A stretch of DNA of 10,678 bases. Origin: Candidatus Acidiferrales bacterium. GTDB taxonomy: Bacteria > Acidobacteriota > Terriglobia > Acidiferrales > UBA7541. The DNA is taken from NCBI GenBank assembly GCA_955651735.1, contig CATPAM010000383.1:1-10678 (forward strand). The letters are read 5' to 3'. A model generated the notes under the pieces. The model saw nothing but the letters and a program-made list of their open reading frames with translations. It was not told where the DNA came from and ran no database searches. The position numbers were made by a program, and so were the translations under genes. Positions within the stretch are counted from its first letter, which is position 1; each line of letters begins with the position of its first letter. Of this stretch, positions 1 through 7,352 are shown in pieces.

Positions 1-259
1 GCGTGTGGCCGATGGCCAGATTGCCGGGAAGCTCGGCCAGCACCGCCGGCGTAAATATTTCCTCGACTTCGCCCATCGCCCGGTGCAGGTGCAGTTCGGT
101 TCCGTCGCTGGAGACGATTCCAGCCGATTCCTGACCGCGATGCTGCAGCGCGTAGAGGCCGAGGTACGTCAGCTTCGACGCCTCTTCATGCCCAAACACG
201 CCGAATACACCACATTCGTCGTGAAAACGGTCGTCGGCGTAAGCAAGTTTTTGCGTCAT
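1..259 (-). CDS. purF: Amidophosphoribosyltransferase PurF, N-terminal part (cut by window edge)
   Basis: PurF transfers the amide nitrogen of glutamine to PRPP, giving 5-phosphoribosylamine, the first committed step of purine synthesis in the cytoplasm. I translated the minus strand by hand from the ATG at 257-259; the frame stays open to base 1 and gives 86 residues. The start MTQKLAYADDRFHDECGVFG, followed by ALQHRGQESAGI, is the class II glutamine amidotransferase N terminus of PurF. Cys16 would be the N-terminal nucleophile, exposed by removal of a 15-residue propeptide as in Bacillus-type enzymes. The last visible residues, AIGHT, begin the conserved GHTRYST region. The phosphoribosyltransferase domain and any iron-sulfur cysteines lie outside. 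It follows purL by 21 bases on the same strand, so it is probably cotranscribed and is the third gene of the purQ-purL-purF operon. No strong Shine-Dalgarno sequence is visible. Confidence 0.95.
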   Translation of the reverse strand, partial: MTQKLAYADDRFHDECGVFGVFGHEEASKLTYLGLYALQHRGQESAGIVSSDGTELHLHRAMGEVEEIFTPAVLAELPGNLAIGHT

Positions 260-280
260 TTCTGGTGTTGACGAAGGCGA

Positions 281-2632
281 TCAATGAGCCTTGAGTACGC
301 GCTCGAACGAATGGGCCCAGGCGTCGTGCAACTTGGCGACGGAACTCTCGATCACCGCGCTCCCCTTATATTGGATGCGGAAAGCATCGCCGCGGATGAC
401 CTGGCCAACCTGCTGCGCCGCCACTCCACATTGTCTCGCAGTATCGAGAACACGGGCAAGCGAAGTTGCAGCGACGGATACAATGGCGCGCGCGCCACCT
501 TCGCCAAAGAGCAAATATTCGGCGGGCGACGTTTCTTCGAGTCTGATATTGGCGCCAAGTTGGGGCCCAGCATGCTGCTCCCCTACAAGTGCGGCGAAGC
601 AGGATTCGGCCAATGTAACCGCGATGCCTCCGTCGCTAACGTCGTGCGCGGAACGCACCGCGCCGCTGGTTGCCAGGGACACCAGGCATTCTTGCAGGCG
701 CTTTTCGGCCGCCAGGTTGATAGCCGGCGGCTCGCCGGCCGCGATGCCGGCAATGGTCTTGGAATATTCACTGGATGAAAACTCCTGCGCCCGCGCCGGC
801 GTGGCCCGCTCCGCTGCGTGAGACGCGTCGAGCAAAATAATCACCTCCCCTTCTTCGCGAAAACCGATCTTCAGCACGCGCGAAGCGTCTTCCAGAATGC
901 CGAGCACGCCAATGACCGGCGTCGGATAAATCGACTTGCCCAGCGTCTCGTTGTAGAAGCTGACGTTTCCGCCGGTAATCGGCGTGCCCAGTTCATTACA
1001 TGCGACGCTCAGGCCGTCAATCACTTCGCTGAATTGCCACATCACTTCCGGTTTTTCCGGGCTGCCGAAGTTGAGGCAGTTGGTCGCCGCCATGGGACGC
1101 GCGCCGCTCGCCGCGACATTGCGAGCCGCCTCTGCCACCGCATGCATTGTTCCCAGGCGCGGATTCAACTGGCACCAGCGACCGTTTCCGTCCGTGGAAA
1201 GCGCGAGGGCGCGCTTGACGATGCCGGTCTCGGGATCCTTAATGCGAATGACGGCGGCATCGCTCGCACCGGGTCCGGCGAGCGTGTTGGTGCGTACCGA
1301 TGTGTCGTATTGCTCGGTGATCCAGCGCTTCGATGCAATCGCGGGCGAACCCAGCAGTTTCACGAAATTCGCAGTGAGATTGGTGCCTTCGGCGGAAAAC
1401 GAAAACCAGTCCGCCGGCGTTTCATTCCTCAGCGGCGGCTGCGCAATCGGCCGACGGTACACCGGTCCCTCCTCGGCCAGTGGATGCGCCGGAATTTCTG
1501 CCGCCAACTTTCCGCGGTCTTTCACGCGCAGGAGCTCGCCGTCGGTCACTTCTCCGATAACCACGGCGTCAAGTCCCCACTTCGTGAACACGTCAAGAAC
1601 TTCGCACTCGCGGCCTTTCTCGGCAACCAGCAGCATGCGCTCTTGCGATTCGCTGAGCATGATTTCGTACGGAGTCATTCCCGTTTCGCGCTGAGGAACA
1701 CGCGCGAGGTCGATTTCAATACCCAAGCCGCCGCGCGAAGCCATCTCCGTCGTCGAGCAGGTCAGCCCGGCGGCGCCCATGTCCTGAATCGCGACCACGG
1801 CGCCCGTCTGCATCGCCTCGAGGCAAGCTTCGAGCAGCAACTTCTCCATGAAGGGATCGCCAACCTGCACGTTGGGCCGCTTCTGCTTCGATTCTTCGGT
1901 GAATTCAGCGGAGGCCAGCAGCGAAGCGCCGTGAATGCCATCGCGCCCCGTTTTCGCGCCAACGTAGATCACGGGATTGCCGGTCCCGCGCGCCTTGGCG
2001 AAAAACAAATCTTCCTTCCTGGCGATTCCCAGCGCCAGCGCATTCACCAGCGGATTTTGCGAATAGCAAGGCTCGAAGCCCACTTCGCCGCCAACGGTGG
2101 GCACGCCAAAACAATTTCCGTAGTTCGCGATCCCGCGAATCACGCCGTCGACAATGCGCCGATTCTTTGCGGCTTCCTCTTCGCTGACGCCCTTGCCGGC
2201 GATAATCGGTCCAAATCGCAACGAATCGAGCACGGCTACCGGCCGCGCGCCCATGGTGAAAATATCCCGCAATATGCCGCCCACGCCGGTAGTCGCGCCT
2301 TGAAACGGCTCCACATAACTCGGATGATTGTGCGATTCGATTTTGAACGCGGCAACCAGCCCGTCGCCGATGTCCACGACCCCGGCGTTCTCGCCCGGCC
2401 CTTGCACCACCAGCTTGCCGCGCGTGGGTAGCCGCTTCAGATGCACTTTACTCGATTTGTACGAGCAGTGCTCGCTCCACATCACGGAGAAAATCCCCAG
2501 CTCCGTGATGTTCGGCTCGCGACCCAGGATCTGCTGCACCCGCGCGTATTCTTCCGCGGTAAGGCCGTGCTCGGCGGCAATTTCCGGCGTGACTCTGATT
2601 TCAGTTTGTGCGGTCGCCATTTCCCAGCTCAT
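281..2632 (-). CDS. purL: Phosphoribosylformylglycinamidine synthase, PurL subunit (short form)
   Basis: This is the ATP-dependent synthetase subunit that converts FGAR to FGAM with ammonia supplied by PurQ (fourth step of IMP synthesis). Visible landmarks: [10 protein letters not shown] near residue 53 with the active-site His, [14 protein letters not shown] near 78, ESHNHPS near 99 followed by a glycine-rich nucleotide loop (GATTGVGGI), QDMGAAGL near 283, and the second half of the pseudo-duplicated fold with [11 protein letters not shown] near 518, [10 protein letters not shown] near 552 and [10 protein letters not shown] near 661. At 783 residues it is the short PurL (about 740 usual), without the fused glutaminase of the long gamma-proteobacterial enzyme, so it should need PurQ and PurS. 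The start is uncertain: an in-frame ATG at 2620 would remove four residues (MSWE) and neither ATG has a clear ribosome binding site. It lies 87 bases after purQ and 21 bases before purF. Confidence 0.97.
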   Translation of the reverse strand: MSWEMATAQTEIRVTPEIAAEHGLTAEEYARVQQILGREPNITELGIFSVMWSEHCSYKSSKVHLKRLPTRGKLVVQGPGENAGVVDIGDGLVAAFKIESHNHPSYVEPFQGATTGVGGILRDIFTMGARPVAVLDSLRFGPIIAGKGVSEEEAAKNRRIVDGVIRGIANYGNCFGVPTVGGEVGFEPCYSQNPLVNALALGIARKEDLFFAKARGTGNPVIYVGAKTGRDGIHGASLLASAEFTEESKQKRPNVQVGDPFMEKLLLEACLEAMQTGAVVAIQDMGAAGLTCSTTEMASRGGLGIEIDLARVPQRETGMTPYEIMLSESQERMLLVAEKGRECEVLDVFTKWGLDAVVIGEVTDGELLRVKDRGKLAAEIPAHPLAEEGPVYRRPIAQPPLRNETPADWFSFSAEGTNLTANFVKLLGSPAIASKRWITEQYDTSVRTNTLAGPGASDAAVIRIKDPETGIVKRALALSTDGNGRWCQLNPRLGTMHAVAEAARNVAASGARPMAATNCLNFGSPEKPEVMWQFSEVIDGLSVACNELGTPITGGNVSFYNETLGKSIYPTPVIGVLGILEDASRVLKIGFREEGEVIILLDASHAAERATPARAQEFSSSEYSKTIAGIAAGEPPAINLAAEKRLQECLVSLATSGAVRSAHDVSDGGIAVTLAESCFAALVGEQHAGPQLGANIRLEETSPAEYLLFGEGGARAIVSVAATSLARVLDTARQCGVAAQQVGQVIRGDAFRIQYKGSAVIESSVAKLHDAWAHSFERVLKAH

Positions 2633-2719
2633 CTCTCAATTGAAAGGACAGTGCCACAAGAAACGACAGGGGCACATATTTCGTGTCTCTGTAAACAAAA
2701 TCAACAATTCTTGTCAGCT
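2633..2719 (-). other. purQ-purL intergenic gap with imperfect 11-bp direct repeat
   Basis: The 87-base gap is long for an operon whose next gap is 21 bases. Read on the plus strand it holds two similar 11-mers, GACAGTGCCAC (2647-2657) and GACAGGGGCAC (2665-2675), in 18-base register and matching at 9 of 11 positions. The inner GTGCC (2651-2655) and GGCAC (2671-2675) can also pair as a short stem. A weak sigma70-like -35 (CTGACA on the minus strand, 2712-2717) exists but no convincing -10 box follows. No small ORF with a ribosome binding site was found. The role is unknown; a repeat relic or an mRNA stem that tunes purL translation are both possible. Confidence 0.35.
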
Positions 2720-3430
2720 TCAAGCGGTAGCCTTTGCCGCGCCGACCAGCGCTTCGACCATGGAGCGGAAAATCACTAACCCATCGGCCGAGTCCAGCGC
2801 GCACTCCACGGCGCGCTCCGGATGCGGCATCAGGCCGGCGACGTTGCGCTCCCGGTTGCAAATTCCGGCAATGTTGGCGGTTGAACCGTTGGGATTCCCG
2901 GCTGCGTCATCCGTTCCCTGCGGCGTGGTGTAGCGAAAAATCACCTGGCGATTTTTCTCCAGGTCTCGAAGCGTGTCTTGGTCGCAAGTATAGTTCCCGT
3001 CGCTATGCGCGATGGGAATCTTAAGAATCTGGCCCTTCGTAGCGGCATTGCTGAACGGCGTGTCCGTCTGCTCCACCCGGATGTAGACGCGGCGGCAGAT
3101 GAAGCGCAGCCCGCTGTTGCGCATCATCGCGCCCGGCAGCAGGCCCACCTCCAGCAAAATCTGAAAGCCGTTGCAGACTCCCAGCACCATCCCGCCGCTC
3201 TTCGCGAATTTGCTGACCGATTTCATTACCGGCGAGAACCGCGCAATGGCTCCAGTGCGCAGATAATCCCCATAGGCGAACCCGCCGGGCAGGATCATGG
3301 CGTCGCAATTGGCTAGGTCCTGCGACTGGTGCCAGATGAACTCAACAGGTTTCTTGAGGATGTTGTCGATGGCGTAAAACGCGTCGTGATCGCAGTTGGA
3401 GCCCGGAAAGACAACTACTCCAAATTTCAT
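2720..3430 (-). CDS. purQ: Phosphoribosylformylglycinamidine synthase, glutaminase subunit PurQ
   Basis: PurQ hydrolyses glutamine and channels ammonia to PurL in the FGAM synthase complex. The 236-residue product is a complete class I glutamine amidotransferase: it begins [16 protein letters not shown], has the [12 protein letters not shown] loop near residue 48, the nucleophile Cys86 in [10 protein letters not shown], and the His203/Glu205 pair in MPHPERAVE that completes the triad. Its length is slightly above the usual 225-230. The ATG is preceded by AGGGAG with 10 bases between (minus strand, 3441-3446), which supports this start. It is the first gene of the minus-strand purine operon. 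In many bacteria purS lies directly upstream; here the upstream neighbour is an unrelated divergent gene, so PurS must be encoded elsewhere. Confidence 0.97.
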   Translation of the reverse strand: MKFGVVVFPGSNCDHDAFYAIDNILKKPVEFIWHQSQDLANCDAMILPGGFAYGDYLRTGAIARFSPVMKSVSKFAKSGGMVLGVCNGFQILLEVGLLPGAMMRNSGLRFICRRVYIRVEQTDTPFSNAATKGQILKIPIAHSDGNYTCDQDTLRDLEKNRQVIFRYTTPQGTDDAAGNPNGSTANIAGICNRERNVAGLMPHPERAVECALDSADGLVIFRSMVEALVGAAKATA

Positions 3431-3603
3431 GCCGTGATCGCTCCCTGGAGCATCTTGGGAAAACCCATTTTACCACATCAGTGGGGAGGAATCCGGGCTT
3501 TCAGGAACACGGAACAGCGTCATCTTCCTCCAGGGAATCCCTGACCCCAAAATCCGGTCTTTACCTAATTGAACGATTGCGGCGTGAGCATAAGCTGCAT
3601 GAT
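3431..3603. other. Divergent intergenic region between purQ and the 98-aa gene
   Basis: This 173-base stretch separates two divergent genes and should carry both promoters. Besides the purQ signals it holds a perfect 7-bp inverted repeat, GGAGGAA (3485-3491) and TTCCTCC (3525-3531), with a 33-base spacer, and a near-palindrome AGGGAATCCCT at 3532-3542. No PurR-type operator or purine riboswitch (which would need a three-way junction with conserved loops) was recognised. No clear promoter for the plus-strand gene was found. Confidence 0.3.
3441..3472 (-). promoter_or_regulatory. Candidate purQ promoter -10 and ribosome binding site
   Basis: On the minus strand a TAAAAT hexamer (3467-3472) matches five of six bases of a sigma70 -10 box and lies about 37 bases before the purQ ATG. 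AGGGAG at 3441-3446 is a good Shine-Dalgarno sequence with a 10-base spacer. No recognisable -35 hexamer sits 16-18 bases upstream of the -10, so the promoter part is tentative while the ribosome binding site is well supported. Confidence 0.35.
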
Positions 3604-3900
3604 ATGACAACGATCTCTTATATGGTGTCTCTCTCCTACGACCTATTCAAGCGCGCTGAAGGCGGCGTTCCCGTCTGGGTCGAGGCTGTACGGGACCTGG
3701 AGACCGCCAGGAGCAGGATTAGAGAACTCTCCGCGGAAGCACCCGGGCAGTACCTGGTCTTTAGCCAAAGAAGCGGCCGCCTGGTCAGCAGCGCAACAAT
3801 CGTCGCAAGCCCCGCCGCTCGGGCCGCGCATAACGTGGTCAAGAACTCGCCCGGCGAAACGGAATCCTGTGCACTCGAGTCAGACACACTTTGGAAGTGA
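3604..3900 (+). CDS. Small conserved-looking protein of unknown function (98 aa)
   Basis: I cannot assign a function. From the ATG at 3604 the product is 98 residues, soluble in appearance, with no signal peptide or membrane segment. The start MTTISYMVSLSYDLFKRAEG is followed by GVPVWVEAVRDLETARSRIR and then APGQYLVFSQRSGRLVSS, which reads as a compact strand-helix-strand domain; the tail after about residue 70 is low in structure-forming residues. From memory, small acidobacterial hypothetical proteins share the pattern 'SYDLFKR, PVWVEAV, A..R..EL, PG.Y.VFSQ.(S/T)G'; this was not checked. The frame is open upstream to a GTG at 3481, but that part looks non-coding. An alternative start is the ATG at 3622. 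It is divergent from purQ and convergent with the permease gene, so it is probably its own transcript. Confidence 0.7.
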   Translation: MTTISYMVSLSYDLFKRAEGGVPVWVEAVRDLETARSRIRELSAEAPGQYLVFSQRSGRLVSSATIVASPAARAAHNVVKNSPGETESCALESDTLWK

Positions 3901-4061
3901 ATTTTACATCCAGAGATTCCTCCGATTAGACCTGCAGGACGTCGCCATTGCGGGCCACCACCGCGATCGCGAAGGGTTTCTGCGTGTCGCAAGGCAGGCG
4001 TGATGGGGCGGAGCCGCTACAGTGACGCCGCAATCCACTGACCCTGGCTGGCTGCACCTCG
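3901..4061. other. Convergent intergenic region with hairpin and coding-like relic
   Basis: This 161-base region lies between the 3' ends of the 98-aa gene (plus) and the permease gene (minus), where a two-way terminator would be expected. A nested hairpin can form at 3997-4029: outer arms GGCGT/ACGCC and inner arms GCGG/CCGC (4008-4017). It has no T-run, so it is not a classical intrinsic terminator. On the minus strand a short open stretch ends at a TAA near 3928 and reads CDTQKPFAIAVVARNGDVLQ before a final Val; it looks like coding sequence but has no start or ribosome binding site. A further 7-bp inverted repeat, TGGCTGG (4045-4051) and CCAGCCA (4093-4099), spans the end of the permease gene. 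Confidence 0.3.
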
Positions 4062-4928
4062 CTACGACAGCTCGCGTTGCGCTGCGCGCGACCCAGCCAA
4101 TTCCGTGCTTCGTCCGTGGTGCACCACCAGGTGCAGCAGAAACATCACCACCAGCACTCCTCCAAACGTCACGACGATGGTTGCTCCCGTTGGCGTGTCC
4201 AACTGCACGCTCAAATAGCAGCCCAATGCGGATACCAAGGTCCCCATGGTCCACCCGATGGCCAGCCGCGGACCGATGCGATCGGCAAAAAGCATGGCGC
4301 CCACGCTAGGAACAATCAGGTAGCAAAAGACCAGTAGCACGCCGGCGATGGCCACTGACGAAGTAACGACAAATCCAAAAGAAGCGTAGAAAAGAAAATC
4401 CCAGAAGCGCACGCTTACGCCCAGGCTCTCCGCTTTCTCGTGATTCATGGAAATCAGCAGGAACTTTTTGCGAAACACGTAGTGGAAAATGCCGACCAAC
4501 GCGTACAGAATCGCCGTCTTGCGCACTTCCGGCCAAGAGACCGCCAGAATATTACCGACGAGCATGTCCTTGAGGTGCTCGGTCTCGCCGGTAGCCTTGC
4601 TCATCAGCAGAATGGCCATGGCCGAAGCCACGGAATAGGCGATGCCGATGAAGGCTTCTTGCGGGATGTGGCCGCGCCGCGTCCGCGCCAGCGCAAAAAT
4701 TGCCGCGCCTAGAAATGTAAATCCCAGGCTGATCCAATACGAGTTCCGCCCGTGCGGGTCCATACCCGCCACAATTGCCACCGTGGCACCCAACGCGGCG
4801 ATCTGCGCCAGGGCCAGATCCACAAAGATCACCCCGCGCTCCACAACATGCACGCCGAGATAGGCGTGGATGCCCGTCAAGATCAGGCTGGCCACGAACG
4901 GCGCGAGCAGAAAAAGAAAAATCTCCAT
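4062..4928 (-). CDS. znuB: ABC-3 family metal transporter permease (ZnuB/MntB-like)
   Basis: This is the inner-membrane permease of a cluster 9 ABC importer for zinc or manganese; it takes metal from the periplasmic binding protein encoded just upstream. The 288 residues are almost wholly hydrophobic, with about eight membrane segments. Family marks include AYLGVHVVERGVIFVDLALAQ (near residue 22, written here only as a landmark from A22 to Q42), the HKxxAESLG-type cytoplasmic loop seen as NHEKAESLGVSVRFWDF near 162, and LIVPSVGAMLFADRIGPRLA near 204. The ATG is preceded by AGGAG with 9 bases between (4938-4942 on the minus strand). The start is 17 bases after the binding-protein stop, so the two are cotranscribed. 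The tail after HLVVHHGRS (about 14 residues, ending RAAQRELS) is unlike the usual compact C terminus. No ATP-binding subunit gene follows. Metal specificity cannot be read from the permease. Confidence 0.9.
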   Translation of the reverse strand: MEIFLFLLAPFVASLILTGIHAYLGVHVVERGVIFVDLALAQIAALGATVAIVAGMDPHGRNSYWISLGFTFLGAAIFALARTRRGHIPQEAFIGIAYSVASAMAILLMSKATGETEHLKDMLVGNILAVSWPEVRKTAILYALVGIFHYVFRKKFLLISMNHEKAESLGVSVRFWDFLFYASFGFVVTSSVAIAGVLLVFCYLIVPSVGAMLFADRIGPRLAIGWTMGTLVSALGCYLSVQLDTPTGATIVVTFGGVLVVMFLLHLVVHHGRSTELAGSRAAQRELS

Positions 4929-4945
4929 CGGTACGTTCTCCTGAG

Positions 4946-5896
4946 CTAGTGAGTGGCGTCAAACGCCTGCTTTAGCTTGCTGATGTCGTAGTCAAACAGC
5001 TTGAAGTAATCGGTGATTTCTTTTTCGCCCCCCACGGACGGCGGCAGCACGAGCACCTGCGCGCCCGTCTCGCGTGCGATCGCATTCGGTGTCTTCAAAT
5101 CGAAATAGGGCTCCACTACGATCACCTTTACACTTTCACGCTTCATCAGTTGCATCAACTCGACGGTGTGCTGCGGGCTTGGCGGAATACCAGGACGTGG
5201 CTCGACGTAACCCACCACATTCAAGTGGAAATGCTCCGCAAAGTTCGGCCAAGACCGGTGATAGGTCACGATTTTGCGCCCGGCGTAGGGTTTCACCTCC
5301 GCCAGCCAGCGCTCAACCGCTTGCTTCAGTCGCTGCTCGAAATCGGCATAGCGTTGCGCGAAGTACACCGCGTCTTCCGGACGCATCTCGGTCAGTTTGT
5401 CCGCGATACCCTTGGCGATGCGCAAGCCGTTTTCCGGGTCCAGCCAATAATGCGGATTCCCCAGAGGATGCACATCGCCCTCGGCGCGGGTTACTTGCCC
5501 GGTAGGAATTTCCAGAATTTTTGCGAAGCGCGAAGCATCGAAATATCCCGGCGCGCCCACCTGTATCTTCGGATTCGTTGATTGTGTGATCAGCGGCGGC
5601 AACCAGCCAATCTCTAATTCGAGTCCGACGACGATCAACAGGTCGGCGCGCTTCAATTTCAGAAGGAAGCTGGGCTTGGCGTCGACGAAGTGTGGATCCT
5701 GGTAGCCACGTGCGATCGATTCCGCCTCTATTTTTTCCCCGCCGACTTCCTCGGCCAGCGCCGCAAGGTCCGTGGTAGCGGTCATGATCTTCAGTTTGCC
5801 GGCCGCGCGCGCGGGCGCCGGTCCGAGCAGCGCCCCTAAGAATGCCAGCGCCGTGAAAACCGCGGTCAGCCGCGTGCCGAAACTACATCTGTGCAT
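4946..5896 (-). CDS. znuA: Periplasmic metal-binding protein of ABC importer (ZnuA-like)
   Basis: This is the cluster A-I solute-binding protein that captures a divalent metal in the periplasm and hands it to the permease. The ATG at 5896 gives 316 residues and is preceded by GGGGAG with a 7-base spacer; a TTG five codons upstream (5911) overlaps this Shine-Dalgarno and is not the start. A signal peptide runs to about APARA/AG near residue 32. Likely metal ligands, numbered from this ATG: His69 in YQDPHFVDAKPS, His149 in GNPHYWLDPE, His213 in TYHRSWPNFAEHF, and an acidic residue in VVEPYFDLKT (Glu262 or Asp266). Three His plus one acidic residue is compatible with zinc or manganese. The long His/Asp-rich loop of enterobacterial ZnuA is replaced by a short TRAEGDVHPLG. 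It follows the outer-membrane protein gene by 25 bases. Confidence 0.9.
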   Translation of the reverse strand: MHRCSFGTRLTAVFTALAFLGALLGPAPARAAGKLKIMTATTDLAALAEEVGGEKIEAESIARGYQDPHFVDAKPSFLLKLKRADLLIVVGLELEIGWLPPLITQSTNPKIQVGAPGYFDASRFAKILEIPTGQVTRAEGDVHPLGNPHYWLDPENGLRIAKGIADKLTEMRPEDAVYFAQRYADFEQRLKQAVERWLAEVKPYAGRKIVTYHRSWPNFAEHFHLNVVGYVEPRPGIPPSPQHTVELMQLMKRESVKVIVVEPYFDLKTPNAIARETGAQVLVLPPSVGGEKEITDYFKLFDYDISKLKQAFDATH

Positions 5897-5903
5897 AACG
5901 TTT

Positions 5904-5909
5904 CTCCCC
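5904..5909 (-). promoter_or_regulatory. Ribosome binding site that fixes the znuA start
   Basis: GGGGAG on the minus strand lies 7 bases before the ATG at 5896. It selects that ATG over the TTG at 5911, which would place the Shine-Dalgarno inside the coding sequence. Confidence 0.7.
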
Positions 5910-5921
5910 AAGTGCCAAAAG

Positions 5922-7310
5922 CTAGAAAGGGTGCGCTCCGTGCGCGCCCATCACGAAAAGGAACTGGAACAGAAACTCGTTCGCGAGCGAAAAATCGCCG
6001 GGATTCGCGACCGCTAGATGTCCGAAGCGGTATTGCCCACGGATCTGGCTGAACTCACTGGGCCAATAGGTAAGTATGCCGGAAAAGCCTGTGTCCGTCA
6101 GACTCGCATTCGTGGCGTGGCCGCTGCGATCGAAGCGTCCACCTACGGTCCATCGGCGATTGACGCGATATTCGGCGGAGGAGTACATGCCGAAGGCGTG
6201 CTGAGTCTGGAAAATGTTGACGGGAGAAAGCTGGTCGCGGGCGCTCCAGAAGAGCTCGGTTCGGAAGAGGAAGTTTTTGTAGATGGCGCGGCGCAGGGGT
6301 TTCCAACGAAGCGTGGCGTCCGCGCCGTACAGGTTCGTCAAAAAGTTCGGGCCAAAGTCGAATCCCAGATTGCTGTGGCCACGGGAATAGGAGATTCCTA
6401 GATCCAAGTTGGTCGATTCGCTTAAATCCCTGTACCCGCGAAGGTGTCCCACGACGCTGAGATCTTCGCGCCGGTTGGCTGCATAAACGGTCGAGGAATC
6501 GCCGCGGAACACCTGCGCCGTGCCTTCCATGAACCAATTCTTCGGCGCGGGCAGGAAGCGGGTGATGGAAATACCCGCGTCATCAATGCCGTCTTCGCCG
6601 CCCACAAGATTATTTGTAGCCAATGGGCGATCAATGTACGGCAGTGCGTGATTGTGAATCGTGTTGACCTTGCCGAAATCAGCGCGCATTTTGCCGACTT
6701 TCATCAGCAGGCCCGCAGGAAGCGACGTAAAGGTGACGTAAGCCTCTTCCACATTGACGCCGGTTTCGCCAAAGGAGATGAAGGCATCGGCACGGGCGTA
6801 AGGGTCGATGATCGCCTGCATGCCGACTTCAGACTCGTGAAGCTCGAGGGAGCGGGAGGGGGAGACGTTGTTTCGGCCCGCGGTGCCGATGAAGTCGCCG
6901 ATGAGGCTGATGTCCGGATTGAGGAGCTTGGCGTTCGAGGTAGCGCCGCCGTAGGTTTGCGTCTGCGCCATCTGCGGGGCCCCGGGTGCAGGGTCGGGCG
7001 GGGCAGACGCGGGAATCGATGATGGGTTTGCAGGAAGCATGCCGGGCTCGACATGCGCAGACGTCAGCAGAATGCGCGGGTCTGAAGCGGGCTCCGCAGA
7101 TTTTGCGTCGCGGACAGCCTTTAGCTCGCCGCGGAGCACGGCCACCTCCGCGGCGAGCGTGCGGACCTGCTGTTCAAGCGTTCTCATACGTGTCTCTTGC
7201 ACCGACACCGCGGAACTATTCCCTCCGGACGCCTGCCCGGCGGGACTTTCTTGCGCACGTAAGGCACAACACAAAAACAAAATCGCGGACACCATCACGA
7301 CTTTCTTCAT
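5922..7310 (-). CDS. Outer-membrane beta-barrel protein with N-terminal coiled coil, in metal-uptake operon
   Basis: This is a predicted outer-membrane porin-like protein of 462 residues. A signal peptide covers residues 1-19 (cleavage near LRA/Q). Residues about 38-68 form a heptad coiled coil (TLEQQVRTLAAEVAVLRGEL), then a Pro/Ala-rich linker to about 125, then a barrel from NPDISLIGDF (near 131) to the terminal Phe. The alternating polar and aromatic pattern and the C-terminal Phe (FVMGAHGAHPF) fit recognition by the BAM complex. Motifs such as LHESEVGMQA, GKMRADFGKVN, HNHALPYIDRPL and VGGEDGIDDAG look strongly conserved; from memory related proteins occur next to ZnuA-type genes, but this was not checked. 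The coiled coil resembles peptidoglycan- or partner-binding N-terminal regions of some porins. AGGAG 7 bases before the ATG supports the start. The His residues in HNH (about 219-221) and the tail could touch metal. Function inferred from context: passage of metal across the outer membrane. Confidence 0.8.
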   Translation of the reverse strand: MKKVVMVSAILFLCCALRAQESPAGQASGGNSSAVSVQETRMRTLEQQVRTLAAEVAVLRGELKAVRDAKSAEPASDPRILLTSAHVEPGMLPANPSSIPASAPPDPAPGAPQMAQTQTYGGATSNAKLLNPDISLIGDFIGTAGRNNVSPSRSLELHESEVGMQAIIDPYARADAFISFGETGVNVEEAYVTFTSLPAGLLMKVGKMRADFGKVNTIHNHALPYIDRPLATNNLVGGEDGIDDAGISITRFLPAPKNWFMEGTAQVFRGDSSTVYAANRREDLSVVGHLRGYRDLSESTNLDLGISYSRGHSNLGFDFGPNFLTNLYGADATLRWKPLRRAIYKNFLFRTELFWSARDQLSPVNIFQTQHAFGMYSSAEYRVNRRWTVGGRFDRSGHATNASLTDTGFSGILTYWPSEFSQIRGQYRFGHLAVANPGDFSLANEFLFQFLFVMGAHGAHPF

Positions 7311-7317
7311 GGCACTG

Positions 7318-7322
7318 CTCCT
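7318..7322 (-). promoter_or_regulatory. Strong ribosome binding site of the outer-membrane protein gene
   Basis: AGGAG on the minus strand with a 7-base spacer to the ATG at 7310. It lies in the 42-base gap after the small CxxC gene, and supports independent initiation within one mRNA. Confidence 0.65.
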
Positions 7323-7352
7323 AAAGTAAATTAGAGAGACGAGAATGCCCGG

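Noticed and set aside
5..271. Plus-strand frame of 88 codons at the left edge
   Set aside because: It is a shadow of purF, which is clear on the minus strand by its PurF N-terminal motifs.
818..2431. Long plus-strand frame (537 codons) antisense to purL
   Set aside because: It mirrors the codon structure of purL, whose product has full family motifs; the antisense frame gives an Arg/His-rich sequence with no recognisable domain and no ribosome binding site.
2689..2717. Internal promoter before purL
   Set aside because: CTGACA is a fair -35 box, but the hexamers at 16 or 17 bases (TTTACA, TTACAG) match the -10 consensus poorly.
3481..3603. Upstream extension of the 98-aa gene to a GTG at 3481
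   Set aside because: The extra 41 residues look non-coding, and the region is the divergent promoter gap with purQ.
3962..3971. Palindrome CGCGATCGCG containing the octamer GCGATCGC
   Set aside because: It resembles the cyanobacterial HIP1 octamer, but a single copy in GC-rich DNA is expected by chance.
3997..4029. Intrinsic terminator between the convergent genes
   Set aside because: A nested hairpin can form but no T-run follows on either strand, so it is described only as part of the intergenic region.
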